A DNA stretch of 64,000 nucleotides from an uncultured Alphaproteobacteria bacterium (GCA_946481075.1 CAMLMC010000002.1:124001-188000), one strand, 5' to 3'; numbered from the stretch's first letter, positions 28,322-37,242 are shown. Notes: a model not told the origin generated them from the sequence alone. Numbers and translations are program-made.

Positions 28322-28768
28322 ATGTACGCAACGTATCCTGCGAGTGATTTTCTATTGGCCAGCAAGGCCGATATTACGCAAAAAGCCGACAACCAGAATT
28401 CCCTGTTCGGTATGGAAGAGCTGCAAAAGATTTATGCGCTGGCTCGCCCCTATTTAAGGAGCGGTTTTCTGGAACTGGGGCGGCTGGACAATAGTTTTTC
28501 GAGCAAACCACAGCATACCATTATTGCGTTTAATTATGCCCCCGTAGGCAGCACGCCGCCAAGATTGGCTTTTTTAATCCAGAAGACGCTGTACGATGAT
28601 GCGTTGCCTGATTATCTGGCACAATTCAATATCCACACCGAGCACGGCTGGCTTGAGACAAAACGCTCAGAGAGCATCAACCTGTCCGTGATTCTGGCGG
28701 ATTTGCGCAATTGTATCGATACAAAGTGGAGCATGCCTAAACCGGTTTTCCCACTCATTCACGGTTGA
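28322..28768 (+). CDS. Hypothetical protein
   Basis: A 148-residue soluble protein (MYATYPASDFLLASKADITQ) of unknown family. A GGGGTG sequence lies 4-5 bases before the ATG. There are no cysteines other than one near the C terminus (NCIDTKW) and no membrane helix. It has its own clear promoter 30 bases upstream, which marks it as a real gene. icd follows after 54 bases. Confidence 0.65.
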   Translation: MYATYPASDFLLASKADITQKADNQNSLFGMEELQKIYALARPYLRSGFLELGRLDNSFSSKPQHTIIAFNYAPVGSTPPRLAFLIQKTLYDDALPDYLAQFNIHTEHGWLETKRSESINLSVILADLRNCIDTKWSMPKPVFPLIHG

Positions 28769-28822
28769 CTTCGCTGCCTGCCGCTACCATCCTTATGACA
28801 CAATTTCAGGAGAAACAGTGGC

Positions 28823-30034
28823 ATGAGCAAGATCAAGGTAGCGAACCCGGTTGTTGAAATCGATGGCGATGAAATGACGCGGATCATCTGGAAGATGATC
28901 AAGGACAAATTTATCCATCCCCATCTGGATATCGACCTGAAATATTTCGATCTTGGCATCGAAAACCGCGATGCCACGGATGATCAGGTGACAATCGATG
29001 CCGCCAATGCCATCAAACAATATCGCGTTGGCGTAAAATGCGCGACGATCACGCCCGATGAGGCACGTGTCAAAGAATTCAATCTGAAAAAAATGTGGAA
29101 GTCGCCCAATGGCACAATCCGCAATATCCTCGACGGCACGGTGTTCCGTGAGCCGATCGTTTGTAAAAACGTTCCACGTTATGTGCCGGGCTGGACCGCC
29201 CCGATGGTCGTGGGCCGTCATGCGTTCGGTGACCAATACAAGGCGACCGATCTGAAAATTCCCGGCGCGGGCAAACTTAAGCTTGTCTACGAGCCAAAAG
29301 ATGGCGAACGTCAGGAATTCGAAGTGTTCGATTTCAAAGGCCCCGGCGTGGCGATGGGGATGTATAATGTCGATGAATCGATCACCGGTTTTGCGCGTGC
29401 CTGCTTTAATTACGGTATGAGCCGCGGCTATCCTGTTTATCTATCAACGAAGAACACAATCCTGAAGGCCTATGACGGCAAGTTCATGGACATCTTCCAA
29501 AAGGTTTATGATGAAGAATTCAAAGTGGAATTCGAGAAAAAGAAACTCTGGTACGAACACCGCCTGATAGACGACATGGTGGCGTTTGCCATCAAATCGA
29601 ATGGCGGATTTGTTTGGGCGTGTAAGAATTATGACGGCGATGTTCAGTCGGATGTGGTGGCCCAAGGCTATGGCAGTCTCGGCCTCATGACCTCCGTCCT
29701 TCTGACGCCGGACGGGCAAATCGTGGAGGCAGAAGCGGCACACGGCACGGTGACCCGCCATTACCGCGAACATCAGAAGGGCAATGCCACATCCACGAAT
29801 CCGATTGCCTCAATCTTCGCCTGGACGCAGGGGCTTAAATATCGCGGCAAATTCGATGGCAACGAGGCGCTGGTGCATTTTGCCACAATGTTAGAAAAGG
29901 CCTGTGTGGATACGGTTGAAGCGGGTCATATGACAAAAGATCTGGCGCTTCTGGTTGGTAAGGATCAAGCCTTCTTGACAACCGAAGCCTTTATGGACAA
30001 GGTCGCACAAAATTTATCGGAAAAACTAGGGTAA
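28823..30034 (+). CDS. icd: NADP-dependent isocitrate dehydrogenase
   Basis: This TCA-cycle enzyme oxidises isocitrate to 2-oxoglutarate and yields NADPH. Its 403 residues correspond to the homodimeric eukaryote-like type ([67 protein letters not shown]), common in alphaproteobacteria and different from the E. coli enzyme. An AGGAG sequence lies about 13 bases before the ATG. The next gene begins 3 bases after its stop. Confidence 0.97.
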   Translation: MSKIKVANPVVEIDGDEMTRIIWKMIKDKFIHPHLDIDLKYFDLGIENRDATDDQVTIDAANAIKQYRVGVKCATITPDEARVKEFNLKKMWKSPNGTIRNILDGTVFREPIVCKNVPRYVPGWTAPMVVGRHAFGDQYKATDLKIPGAGKLKLVYEPKDGERQEFEVFDFKGPGVAMGMYNVDESITGFARACFNYGMSRGYPVYLSTKNTILKAYDGKFMDIFQKVYDEEFKVEFEKKKLWYEHRLIDDMVAFAIKSNGGFVWACKNYDGDVQSDVVAQGYGSLGLMTSVLLTPDGQIVEAEAAHGTVTRHYREHQKGNATSTNPIASIFAWTQGLKYRGKFDGNEALVHFATMLEKACVDTVEAGHMTKDLALLVGKDQAFLTTEAFMDKVAQNLSEKLG

Positions 30035-30037
30035 TCC

Positions 30038-31183
30038 ATGACGAAAACGCTTCGATTTCTTACGGCAATCGCGCTGGCAGCAACCGTTCTGTCGACACCG
30101 ACGGCGGTCAGGGCCGCCAAAGTCTATGACAAGGACTATGTTGGCGAGACGATTATTTATCGCGCGAAATATGAAGATACATTGGTTCACCTTGCCCGTA
30201 AGCATGGCCTTGGATTCGTTGAAATGCGCGCGGCCAATCCGACGCTTGATCCATGGATACCCGGTGAAGGCGCGCGCGTGGTGTTGCCGACCCAGTCCCT
30301 TTTGCCCGATGCGCCGCGCGAAGGTATTGTCCTGAACCTTGCCGAAATGAAATTGTATCTCTTTGAAAAACCCGGCGAGGCGCCATTGGTTTATGCGATC
30401 AGCCCCGGGCGAGAAGGCCTGAACACGCCGGTCGGGACCACGATCGTGAATGCGAAGAAAGAAAATCCGACATGGCGCCCAACCGCGCGCATGTTGAAAG
30501 AAGACCCGACCTTAAAGGAATTCTATCCGCCTGGGCCGGACAATCCGCTTGGTACCCATGCGCTTTATCTCGGCTGGCCGGAAATGCGCATCCATGGCAC
30601 CAACAAGCCGTATGCGATTGGCCGCCGCGCATCGTCGGGCTGCATCCGCATGTATCCGGAATCGATCAAGGATATTTACAATCGCGTTCCGGTCGGCACG
30701 AAAATCACATCGGTTGATCAACCGGTAAAGGTCGGCTGGATCAAGGATAAAATGTATGTCGAGGTCTCGCCGACACAGGAGCAATCGCTGCGTGTTGAAG
30801 AATTGGGTGAATTCAAATCGTATGAAATCACCGCAGCGGATATGAAACGCATTACGGCGAAGGCCGGTGCCTATGCCGAACAGATCGACTGGGAAGCGGT
30901 GCGCAAGGCGGTCCGCGAACACCGCGGTTACCCGGTTGCTGTTCTTGATAAGAAGGGTGCCAAGGGCGTTCATGTGTCCGATGAAACGGAAGATGAATTG
31001 AAGGCCGCAGAAGAAAAAGACCGTATCGCCGCGGCGGAGAAAAAAGAAAAGCTGACCCGTGAGCAACAAGCGGCAGAGGCCAAGAAGGATGTTGTTTATA
31101 AGGACGCCAAGAAGATCAAGGAAAGCGGCAAGGTCGCCGCGGCAGACAAGCCGGTCAAAAGAGAGCCGGTTATGAATCCCTAA
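30038..31183 (+). CDS. L,D-transpeptidase (YkuD) with LysM-like domain
   Basis: This periplasmic enzyme of peptidoglycan crosslinking or lipoprotein attachment has 381 residues. A signal peptide ends near VRAAK (residue 28). A LysM-like domain follows (about 38-88, with DTLVHLARKHGL and VVLPTQ). The YkuD domain (about 92-235) carries the catalytic His186 (IHGTNKPY) and Cys202 (SSGCIRM). The last 100 residues are Lys/Glu/Ala-rich and probably helical. It may be co-transcribed with icd and ends at a strong terminator. Confidence 0.93.
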   Translation: MTKTLRFLTAIALAATVLSTPTAVRAAKVYDKDYVGETIIYRAKYEDTLVHLARKHGLGFVEMRAANPTLDPWIPGEGARVVLPTQSLLPDAPREGIVLNLAEMKLYLFEKPGEAPLVYAISPGREGLNTPVGTTIVNAKKENPTWRPTARMLKEDPTLKEFYPPGPDNPLGTHALYLGWPEMRIHGTNKPYAIGRRASSGCIRMYPESIKDIYNRVPVGTKITSVDQPVKVGWIKDKMYVEVSPTQEQSLRVEELGEFKSYEITAADMKRITAKAGAYAEQIDWEAVRKAVREHRGYPVAVLDKKGAKGVHVSDETEDELKAAEEKDRIAAAEKKEKLTREQQAAEAKKDVVYKDAKKIKESGKVAAADKPVKREPVMNP

Positions 31184-31187
31184 TAGG

Positions 31188-31213
31188 AAGGCCCCAGAGC
31201 GGGGCCTTTTTCT
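31188..31213 (+). terminator. Rho-independent terminator after the L,D-transpeptidase gene
   Basis: AAGGCCCC and GGGGCCTT pair across a five-base loop (AGAGC) and are followed by a T-rich stretch. It ends at the stop codon of the convergent membrane-protein gene. Confidence 0.9.
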
Positions 31214-31524
31214 TAAGACTGGTGTGTCAGTGTGTGGACGATAGCAAAAAGTGATGGCGCATAAAGCGGGCTTAAATAGGGAACCCAGCGCCAGTTATCC
31301 TTTATAAAAAGACTGATAAGGCCAATCGGCAGGCTCGCCATAAAAACGATCATGGCCTTGTGGGTCATATCTTTGCCAAACCCTTCGCTGCCGTCTCCGG
31401 AGGGCGTCAGTCCCGCCATGACCAGAATATTGGTAACGATCGCGTATAGGATAAACCCTAAAGCGGCAAAGAGCACGAGCCCCGCAAAACGTATTGAACC
31501 AGTTTTCCAATCCATGACGACCAT
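31213..31524 (-). CDS. Small hypothetical membrane protein
   Basis: The 103-residue product has three hydrophobic segments (about 12-38, 54-73 and 80-97) and few charged residues; it is likely an inner-membrane protein. An AAAGGA sequence lies about 5 bases before the ATG at 31524; a second ATG 9 bases downstream is an alternative. No family is recognised. Confidence 0.65.
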   Translation of the reverse strand: MVVMDWKTGSIRFAGLVLFAALGFILYAIVTNILVMAGLTPSGDGSEGFGKDMTHKAMIVFMASLPIGLISLFIKDNWRWVPYLSPLYAPSLFAIVHTLTHQS

Positions 31525-31547
31525 TATTCCTTTAATTCATGCAAAAG

Positions 31548-31581
31548 AAAAGACCGCCGGCGAAGTCGCGGGCAGTCTTTT
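31548..31581 (-). terminator. Hairpin terminator after the small lipoprotein gene
   Basis: AAAAGAC with GCC and GCG pairs with CGC, GGC and GTCTTTT across a four-base loop, with two mismatches. The A/T-flanked stem lies 27 bases after the lipoprotein stop codon on the minus strand and upstream of the membrane-protein gene. Confidence 0.65.
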
Positions 31582-31607
31582 CATGAAAGCCTTTGAAAGG
31601 CAGCCAA

Positions 31608-31805
31608 TTACTTGACTTGGCGGCTTTCGAATACCGGCTCAGCGGATTGAACAGTTGTTTGTGCCGGAGCATTGCCAACTGTGCGCTCTTCAGCGTACGG
31701 AGCTTGTGTCAGTGTTTCATCTGTAGAGCTTGTGCCGGATGTGGAGCAAGCGGCAACGCCGATAACAGATGCAAGAACCAGAGCGTTTGTCAGAAGTGTT
31801 TTCAT
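31608..31805 (-). CDS. Small lipoprotein
   Basis: The 65-residue precursor has a lipoprotein signal peptide with lipobox VAAC (Cys20) and a mature part of about 45 Ser/Thr/Glu-rich residues. An AAGGA sequence lies 8 bases before the ATG. Similar short lipoproteins occur in many Gram-negative bacteria without known function. It may be anchored in the outer membrane, since Ser follows the Cys rather than the Asp used for inner-membrane retention. Confidence 0.75.
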   Translation of the reverse strand: MKTLLTNALVLASVIGVAACSTSGTSSTDETLTQAPYAEERTVGNAPAQTTVQSAEPVFESRQVK

Positions 31806-31881
31806 GGTATATTTCCTTTTTAGCTAAAAAATCGAATTGACCAAAACGGGAAAGAAGAAATCTTGTCCGCAACTGGTAAAT

Positions 31882-31905
31882 CTTTGTTGTTATACAACAG
31901 CAAAG
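31882..31905. repeat. 24-bp imperfect palindrome upstream of the small lipoprotein gene
   Basis: CTTTG at one end is matched by CAAAG at the other, with a central GTTGTTATACAAC whose GTTGT and ACAAC arms pair perfectly. It lies 77 bases upstream of the lipoprotein ATG. A separate AT palindrome (AAAAATTT-C-AAATTTTT, about 31930-31946) is close by, just after the amidase stop codon, and could serve amidase transcript termination. Confidence 0.5.
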
Positions 31906-31979
31906 CACCGCTGATAATCCCCTTTTTGCAAAAAATTTCAAATTTTTCTGGGGGATGCGGTGGAACCAAACGGCAATGG

Positions 31980-33305
31980 CTATTTCTGGGCGTTTTTTTG
32001 CACCCGGGAGAAATAGGCGTCGATCCCGTTTCCGATGGCAGCAACCAGCTTTTTACGGTAAGCGGGGGATGAGAGCTGGGCGGCCTCCTTGCTATTGGAC
32101 ATAAAGCCCATCTCGATCAGGACGGAAGGCGTATCAGGGGCCTTGAGAACAGCAAAGCCCGCATAACGGTGCGGGCGCTCCAGAAGATCAATACCGTGCG
32201 TGTCGGCCTTTTTTACAACCGTGTTGGCGAAGAATTTGGACTGATTCATAGTGTCGCGCATCGCAAGATCAATCAGGATATCCGCCACTTCCTTGTCTTC
32301 ATGCGACAGATCGACACCGGCAATCAGGTCGGCGCGGTTTTCGCGGGCTGCAAGTTTGGCAGTCTGGGCATCCGAAGCCGTGTTGGAGAGTGTATAAATG
32401 GAGGCACCGCGTACCCCCGGTTTGTCAATCGAATCGGCATGCAGGGAGATGAAGAGGTCCGCCCCGTAACGACGGGCGATTTTGACGCGGTCCTGCAACT
32501 TGATAAAGACATCTTTGTCACGGGTTAGCTGAACCTTGTAGCGGCCGGTATTCTCCAGATATGTCTTCAGGTCCTTGGCGGCGGCCAGCGTGACATCCTT
32601 TTCGCGGTGGCCGCTTGCGGATAAGGCGCCCGGATCCTGTCCACCATGGCCGGGGTCGATCACAATCAACGGCTTTTTCCCCTTGAAGTCCGGAACGGGG
32701 GCGGCCGGAACAGTGGCAGTGGGTACGGGTTTTACAGGAGGGACGGTTTGGGACTTGCCTTCGGGCAGGCGTAATACATGCGTCTCGTTGGTATAGGATG
32801 CGGTCACGGCGGCAGGCGGCGCGGCAGATGGCTGGCCCTTGTCTGCCTGCATGGTGCCAAGGCTGCCAAAACTGCGTTGTTGCGCCACATGTCCGGCAGA
32901 CGGGGTGAAATCGATTACGACACGATCCGGATTTTGCCCTGCGCGGGGCATGATAAAGGCATTCTGCAAGGAGACGGCATTATCGGTTTCAAGAACGATC
33001 CGTGAAATTCCGGGCTGAAGCGGCCCTTGGCGAACGGCCTTGACGAGGCTGTCCGCCGGAAAGGTCTGGGTGCCGGCATTCCATGCAAAACTTGGCAGGT
33101 CGACCACCACGCGTGGCGGCGAGGGAAGATAAAAAACCCGGAAATCGGCGGATTGGGAGAGTTCGACCACGACACGGGTCTTGTCCGGATGCGTTCCGAT
33201 CCGTAGCGAATTTACGTTGAGCCCCGCTTGTGCGGCCGCAATGCTGCCCGCCAGTACGGTCAGAAGAAGAAGGACCGGAAAAAATAAGAGTAAACGTCTG
33301 ATCAT
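31980..33305 (-). CDS. N-acetylmuramoyl-L-alanine amidase with AMIN domain (AmiC-like)
   Basis: This periplasmic zinc amidase cleaves the peptide stem from murein during cell separation. The 441-residue protein has a signal peptide, an AMIN domain (about 30-130, VVVELSQSADFRVFYL), a Pro-rich linker and an Amidase_3 domain from about 205. The zinc motifs are IDPGHGGQDPGA, SLHADS and the late VLIEMGFMSN glutamate. The ATG at 33305 is preferred because the MIRRLLLFFPVLLLL signal peptide starts there; an ATG 15 bases upstream is possible. It is divergent from rne, an arrangement familiar in alphaproteobacteria. Confidence 0.93.
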   Translation of the reverse strand: MIRRLLLFFPVLLLLTVLAGSIAAAQAGLNVNSLRIGTHPDKTRVVVELSQSADFRVFYLPSPPRVVVDLPSFAWNAGTQTFPADSLVKAVRQGPLQPGISRIVLETDNAVSLQNAFIMPRAGQNPDRVVIDFTPSAGHVAQQRSFGSLGTMQADKGQPSAAPPAAVTASYTNETHVLRLPEGKSQTVPPVKPVPTATVPAAPVPDFKGKKPLIVIDPGHGGQDPGALSASGHREKDVTLAAAKDLKTYLENTGRYKVQLTRDKDVFIKLQDRVKIARRYGADLFISLHADSIDKPGVRGASIYTLSNTASDAQTAKLAARENRADLIAGVDLSHEDKEVADILIDLAMRDTMNQSKFFANTVVKKADTHGIDLLERPHRYAGFAVLKAPDTPSVLIEMGFMSNSKEAAQLSSPAYRKKLVAAIGNGIDAYFSRVQKNAQK

Positions 33306-33320
33306 GGATTCCGTAAACAT

Positions 33321-33703
33321 TTAGAAGCAGGTTTCAGGATACAAGGAACACCGCGCAATGCAATCTTTTCATCGCCGGCCCATCAAATTAACATTGTATC
33401 TTAACCACCACCTGTGTATTGTCTTCCTTAAGCGACCCGTCGCGGCCAAGCAGTAGTTGTGAAGTTGTTTATTTTCAAAGGTTTCGCTGGCTGTAACGGA
33501 TATATAGGTCCTGCCACCAGGCTATAAAAGCCGGTGAGAATGCGCAAAAAGGGGGCCGGCCGGAAATTTCAGGTTGGCCATACCGTTGCAGCCGTCTTCA
33601 AGCCCGTAAAGGGCAGGATTCGTTCACATTTATGGCGCTTCGCGCCGTCATCCTTCACTGGTCGCCCGGGGGACGTCAGGCCGCAGGCGCTGGAGGATTA
33701 CTC
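33321..33703 (+). other. Long intergenic leader before rne
   Basis: These 383 bases separate the divergent amidase and rne genes and hold no convincing gene. Toward rne they contain small hairpins: GCCC/GGGC at 33603-33614 and GGCGC-TTC-GCGCC at 33634-33646. A frame in phase with rne is open from 33632, but the family start is at 33704, where GGAGG precedes the ATG. In E. coli the long rne leader mediates autoregulation by RNase E; the same role here is an inference. Confidence 0.5.
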
Positions 33704-36433
33704 ATGCCTAAAACGATGTTGATTGACGCAACACACGCTGAAGAAACGCGGGTTGCGATTGTCGATGGTAACCGCCTTGTCGAATTCGATTATGAAAGCA
33801 AGGTTAGAAAACAACTTAAAGGCGGCATTTTTCTTGCCAAGGTGACAAGGGTCGAACCCTCCTTGCAGGCCGCCTTCGTTAATTTCGGCGGAAACCGCCA
33901 CGGCTTCCTGCCTTTCTCTGAAATCCACCCTGATTATTTCCGCATTCCTGTTGCCGACCGCGAAGCCCTTCTGGCTGCCCAGATGGCCGAGCTGGAAGAG
34001 CATGACGAGGAAATGGAGCAGGCCGAGGCCGAGTTGGAGGAGCGCACAGCGCAATCCGGCGCCCCTGTCGAGGAAGAGGAGGAGGAAGAAGAGGAGGAGC
34101 TTGAGGCCATCGTTGAGGTTGGCGGTGAAGATCAGCCCCTTGACGAGGAAGATGAGGAAGAGGCGGATGATGAAGAGGACGCGGAGGACGACGAGCGCCG
34201 CGCCCCTATCGCCATGGAAAACCGTGCCGAACGCATTGAGGGCCCCGAAGTAGAAGAGGATGATGCAACCTCTCCTGACGATGAGGACGAGGAAGAGATT
34301 GCCGAGGATGGTACCGGGCAAGACGACGAAGAGGACGAGCAGCTGGAAGACCAGGACCAGGACGCATCCGCCGAATCCGATGACGAAGAGTCTGCTGTTG
34401 AGGGTGAGGAAGCCGGGGAAGGAAGTGGCAATCGCCGTCGCAACAACAACCGCGGTCGCGGTCGTGGCCGCCGCCATCAGGGACGTGGTCGCGGTCGCCA
34501 CAGCCGTGCCGAACATGATGACCAGAGTGTCGATACACTCGGCGGTGATTCCGTTGAAGGGGATCGTCCGTTCCGCTTTAATATGCGCAAGAATTACAAA
34601 ATCCAGGAAGTGATCAAGCGCGGCCAGATCATGTTGATCCAGGTCAGCAAGGAAGAACGCGGTAACAAGGGCGCGGCCGTCACAACTTATCTGTCTCTGC
34701 CCGGCCGTTACTGCGTCTTGATGCCGAACTCCCCGCGCGGTGGCGGTGTGTCACGCAAGATCGCCTCGTTTAAAGATCGCAAGCGTATGAAGGATATGCT
34801 CGATGACCTTTCCGTACCGGAGGGCATGTCGGTCATCTTGCGTACGGCAGGTGTTGCGCGGACCAAGGTTGAAATCAAGCGTGACCTTGATTACCTGACG
34901 CGTCTTTGGAACACCATCCGCGAACACACGTTGAAATCATCCGCACCTTCGTTGATTTACGAAGAAGGAAACCTGATCAAGCGCGCAATCCGCGATCTGT
35001 ATTCCCGTGATATTGAAGATGTTCACGTGTCCGGTGAAGAAGGGTACAAGACGGCAAAAGAATTTATGAAGATGCTGATGCCTTCGCATGCGAAGAAGGT
35101 TCAGGAATACAAAAACGATCGCATTCCGCTCTTCCATAAGTTCAATGTGGAAAATCAGATTGCCGATATCGGGGAGCCGACAGTCAATCTGCGTTCCGGC
35201 GGTTATCTGGTGATCAACCCGACCGAAGCCCTGGTGTCGATCGACGTCAACTCCGGCCGCGCGACCAAAGAACGTCATATCGAAGAAACGGCGCTGAAGA
35301 CCAACCTTGAAGCCGCCGATGAAGTGGCGCGGCAGTTGCGTCTTCGCGATCTGGGCGGGCTGGTCGTTATCGACTTTATCGATATGGAAGACCGCCGCAA
35401 CAATCGCAAGGTGGAACAGCGTCTTCGCGACGCCCTGTCCTCGGACCGTGCGCGCATCCAGGTTGGCCGCATTTCGTCCTTTGGTCTGCTGGAATTGTCG
35501 CGTCAGCGTATGAACCCGTCGCTGGCCGAAGCGCAAACGGAAGTTTGTGCGCATTGTGCCGGAACCGGCCGCGTCAGAACGCTTGATTTTTCGGCGATTT
35601 CGATTATCCGCGCGCTGGAAGCCGAAGGCATTAAAGGAAAAGCGGCCGACATCATTCTGACTATGTCGTCGAAGGTCGCGCTTTATATCCTCAACAACAA
35701 ACGCCGTATCTTGAACGATATTGAACAGCGTTACGGGTTTGCGATTACAATCGTAACGGATGATTCATTATCCAATACGCAATTCACGCTGGAAACAACG
35801 GCGCGCACCGCAACATCCGCCAAATTGCCAACTGCAATTTCCGTTGTCGAGATGCCGGAAGGATCGTTCGATGAAGAGGAAATCGAAGACGATCAGGATG
35901 AGGCCGAAACAACGAATGAATCCGGATCCGGTGATGACGATTCAGGCGAAGGCCGTCCGCGCCGCCGCCGTGGCCGCCGCGGGGGCCGTGGCCGCCGTGG
36001 AGGGCGCGATAACCGTGCGGAAGAAGGCGAAGATGGTTCGGACCAGAATGAACAACTCGCCGCCGATATAGCCGAATCGTCCGATGATGCGGAGCAACCT
36101 GCCGAAGCGGAAGGCGATGACAATGGCAATGACCGTCCGCGCAAGGAACGCGGCGGGCGTGGCCGTGGCCGCCGTGGCAACCGTGATCGCGGGGAACGCC
36201 GCCCGCGTGAGGACAGAGGCAGCAGCGATGAATCTACCGGTGCGGCGGAAACGTCCACGGTGCCTGCCCCTGTGGCCTCTTCATCCACAATTGAAACAAC
36301 CTTTTCCTCCTCCCGCCCGTCTGCGGCTTCGAACGATGCGCAGCCGGCCCCCCAGGCGCCAAAGGAATATGAAATAATCAATCAGGCCCCGGATAAGAAG
36401 AAAAAGGGCTGGTGGAACCGACTGGTGGAGTAG
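33704..36433 (+). CDS. rne: Ribonuclease E
   Basis: This essential endoribonuclease is the scaffold of the RNA degradosome; the protein has 909 residues. The start MPKTMLIDATHAEETRVAI follows GGAGG. The S1 domain is interrupted from about residue 85 to 290 by a strongly acidic and then Arg/Gly-rich insertion. The catalytic DNase I-like region holds SIDVNSGR and VVIDFIDM, supplying the metal-binding aspartates, and the zinc-link is CAHCAGTG near residue 615. The C-terminal third is acidic and Arg-rich and ends GWWNRLVE. In Caulobacter a C-terminal GWW motif of RNase E docks PNPase. Confidence 0.96.
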   Translation: MPKTMLIDATHAEETRVAIVDGNRLVEFDYESKVRKQLKGGIFLAKVTRVEPSLQAAFVNFGGNRHGFLPFSEIHPDYFRIPVADREALLAAQMAELEEHDEEMEQAEAELEERTAQSGAPVEEEEEEEEEELEAIVEVGGEDQPLDEEDEEEADDEEDAEDDERRAPIAMENRAERIEGPEVEEDDATSPDDEDEEEIAEDGTGQDDEEDEQLEDQDQDASAESDDEESAVEGEEAGEGSGNRRRNNNRGRGRGRRHQGRGRGRHSRAEHDDQSVDTLGGDSVEGDRPFRFNMRKNYKIQEVIKRGQIMLIQVSKEERGNKGAAVTTYLSLPGRYCVLMPNSPRGGGVSRKIASFKDRKRMKDMLDDLSVPEGMSVILRTAGVARTKVEIKRDLDYLTRLWNTIREHTLKSSAPSLIYEEGNLIKRAIRDLYSRDIEDVHVSGEEGYKTAKEFMKMLMPSHAKKVQEYKNDRIPLFHKFNVENQIADIGEPTVNLRSGGYLVINPTEALVSIDVNSGRATKERHIEETALKTNLEAADEVARQLRLRDLGGLVVIDFIDMEDRRNNRKVEQRLRDALSSDRARIQVGRISSFGLLELSRQRMNPSLAEAQTEVCAHCAGTGRVRTLDFSAISIIRALEAEGIKGKAADIILTMSSKVALYILNNKRRILNDIEQRYGFAITIVTDDSLSNTQFTLETTARTATSAKLPTAISVVEMPEGSFDEEEIEDDQDEAETTNESGSGDDDSGEGRPRRRRGRRGGRGRRGGRDNRAEEGEDGSDQNEQLAADIAESSDDAEQPAEAEGDDNGNDRPRKERGGRGRGRRGNRDRGERRPREDRGSSDESTGAAETSTVPAPVASSSTIETTFSSSRPSAASNDAQPAPQAPKEYEIINQAPDKKKKGWWNRLVE

Positions 36434-36461
36434 GGCCATCTTTTAAAGAAGCATAGACAAG

Positions 36462-36487
36462 ACGCGGTCCTTTGGGCCGCGTTTTTT
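36462..36487 (+). terminator. Rho-independent terminator after rne
   Basis: ACGCGGTCC pairs with GGGCCGCGT across a TTT loop and is followed by six T. It lies about 28 bases after the rne stop. Confidence 0.92.
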
Positions 36488-36536
36488 GTTGACCTAATTT
36501 ACAGAAGGTATAGGCTTTCCTTAGGAAGTTATATAA

Positions 36537-36953
36537 ATGTCCAGAATTTGCAATTGTGCAATTACGGTCATATTCACGGTTTCAGCCATGTGTGTCATGG
36601 TAGCCGTGTTATTCGGGCTCGGGTCCTTATTTCTTCAGACTTCCGAACAAGCTGGCGTCAACAAATCCCATCAAGCGTTTTGCCTTATGGATCAAAATTC
36701 CGAGCGCTTGATGCATATCCATCCGGAATCCGCGATACCTACTGTCGAAATCAGAATTGATGTGGCCGAACTCAAACAATGCATGCTGCGTGAGAAAGAC
36801 AAGGCAATTGCCACATACAGGCGTGATGCGATGGTTGGGATGACCGGCGCGGGAACATCCGCCCTTATTTTCGCGGTGATAGGATTCCATCTTTACCGCC
36901 AAAGCCGCCGGTTGTCGGGCCACCATGATAATGCCGCGCCTGAAATGGTGTGA
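36537..36953 (+). CDS. Hypothetical membrane protein
   Basis: The 138-residue protein has a first hydrophobic helix at about 8-33 and a second at about 101-120, with a periplasmic loop between them that contains two cysteines (FCLMD and KQCMLRE). AGGAAG precedes the ATG by about 8 bases. No family is recognised. Confidence 0.65.
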   Translation: MSRICNCAITVIFTVSAMCVMVAVLFGLGSLFLQTSEQAGVNKSHQAFCLMDQNSERLMHIHPESAIPTVEIRIDVAELKQCMLREKDKAIATYRRDAMVGMTGAGTSALIFAVIGFHLYRQSRRLSGHHDNAAPEMV

Positions 36954-37027
36954 TTTCCTAAAATTTTAGAGATATTTTAAGACCCCTTAATCTTTGATCG
37001 TTACCATAATAATTGTATGGGGCGAGG

Positions 37028-37221
37028 TTGCAGGCTGTCCTTTCATGGCCTGCCCACACAGGTTTTTGGGCGGCGCTGGGCTTTCTTCCATACATATTCC
37101 CGTCTGTTTGCCTTTTCGGAAGGATGTTGCCCCCGCATCATCTCCCCCCTTTCGAAATGCTCCGGGTATGCAGGCGTTTTCGTCCCTTGGCCGCCGGAAC
37201 ATTGTGTCCGGCGGTTTTTTT
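37028..37221 (+). ncRNA. Candidate small RNA ending in a strong terminator
   Basis: No supported gene covers this stretch, yet it has several hairpins: GCAGGC and GCCTGC around a 12-base loop (from about 37030), CCTG-CCCACA-CAGG, and CCTT-TTCGG-AAGG. It ends in the terminator CCGCCGGA/TCCGGCGG plus seven T at 37191-37221. A weak promoter candidate is TTGATC at 36994 with TATGGG 16 bases on, which places the 5' end near 37028. The boundaries are guesses. It does not match 6S, SRP, RNase P or tmRNA as far as I can see. A long untranslated leader or a terminator for the upstream gene are alternatives. Confidence 0.3.
37191..37221 (+). terminator. Strong Rho-independent terminator
   Basis: An 8-bp perfect GC-rich stem (CCGCCGGA and TCCGGCGG) around an eight-base loop is followed by seven T. 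It lies 238 bases after the nearest upstream stop codon, too far to be an ordinary gene end. Confidence 0.9.
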
Positions 37222-37242
37222 CATGTGGGATGGGTTTGTGTT

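Noticed and set aside
33632..33703. 24-codon extension at the start of rne
   Set aside because: RNase E proteins begin at the M-x-K-x-M-L-I-D motif, and GGAGG stands right before the ATG at 33704.
37010..37221. SRP RNA, 6S RNA or tmRNA
   Set aside because: A CGGAAGG stretch recalls the SRP loop and the GGGGCGA start recalls tmRNA, but the surrounding conserved bases and the overall fold do not fit.
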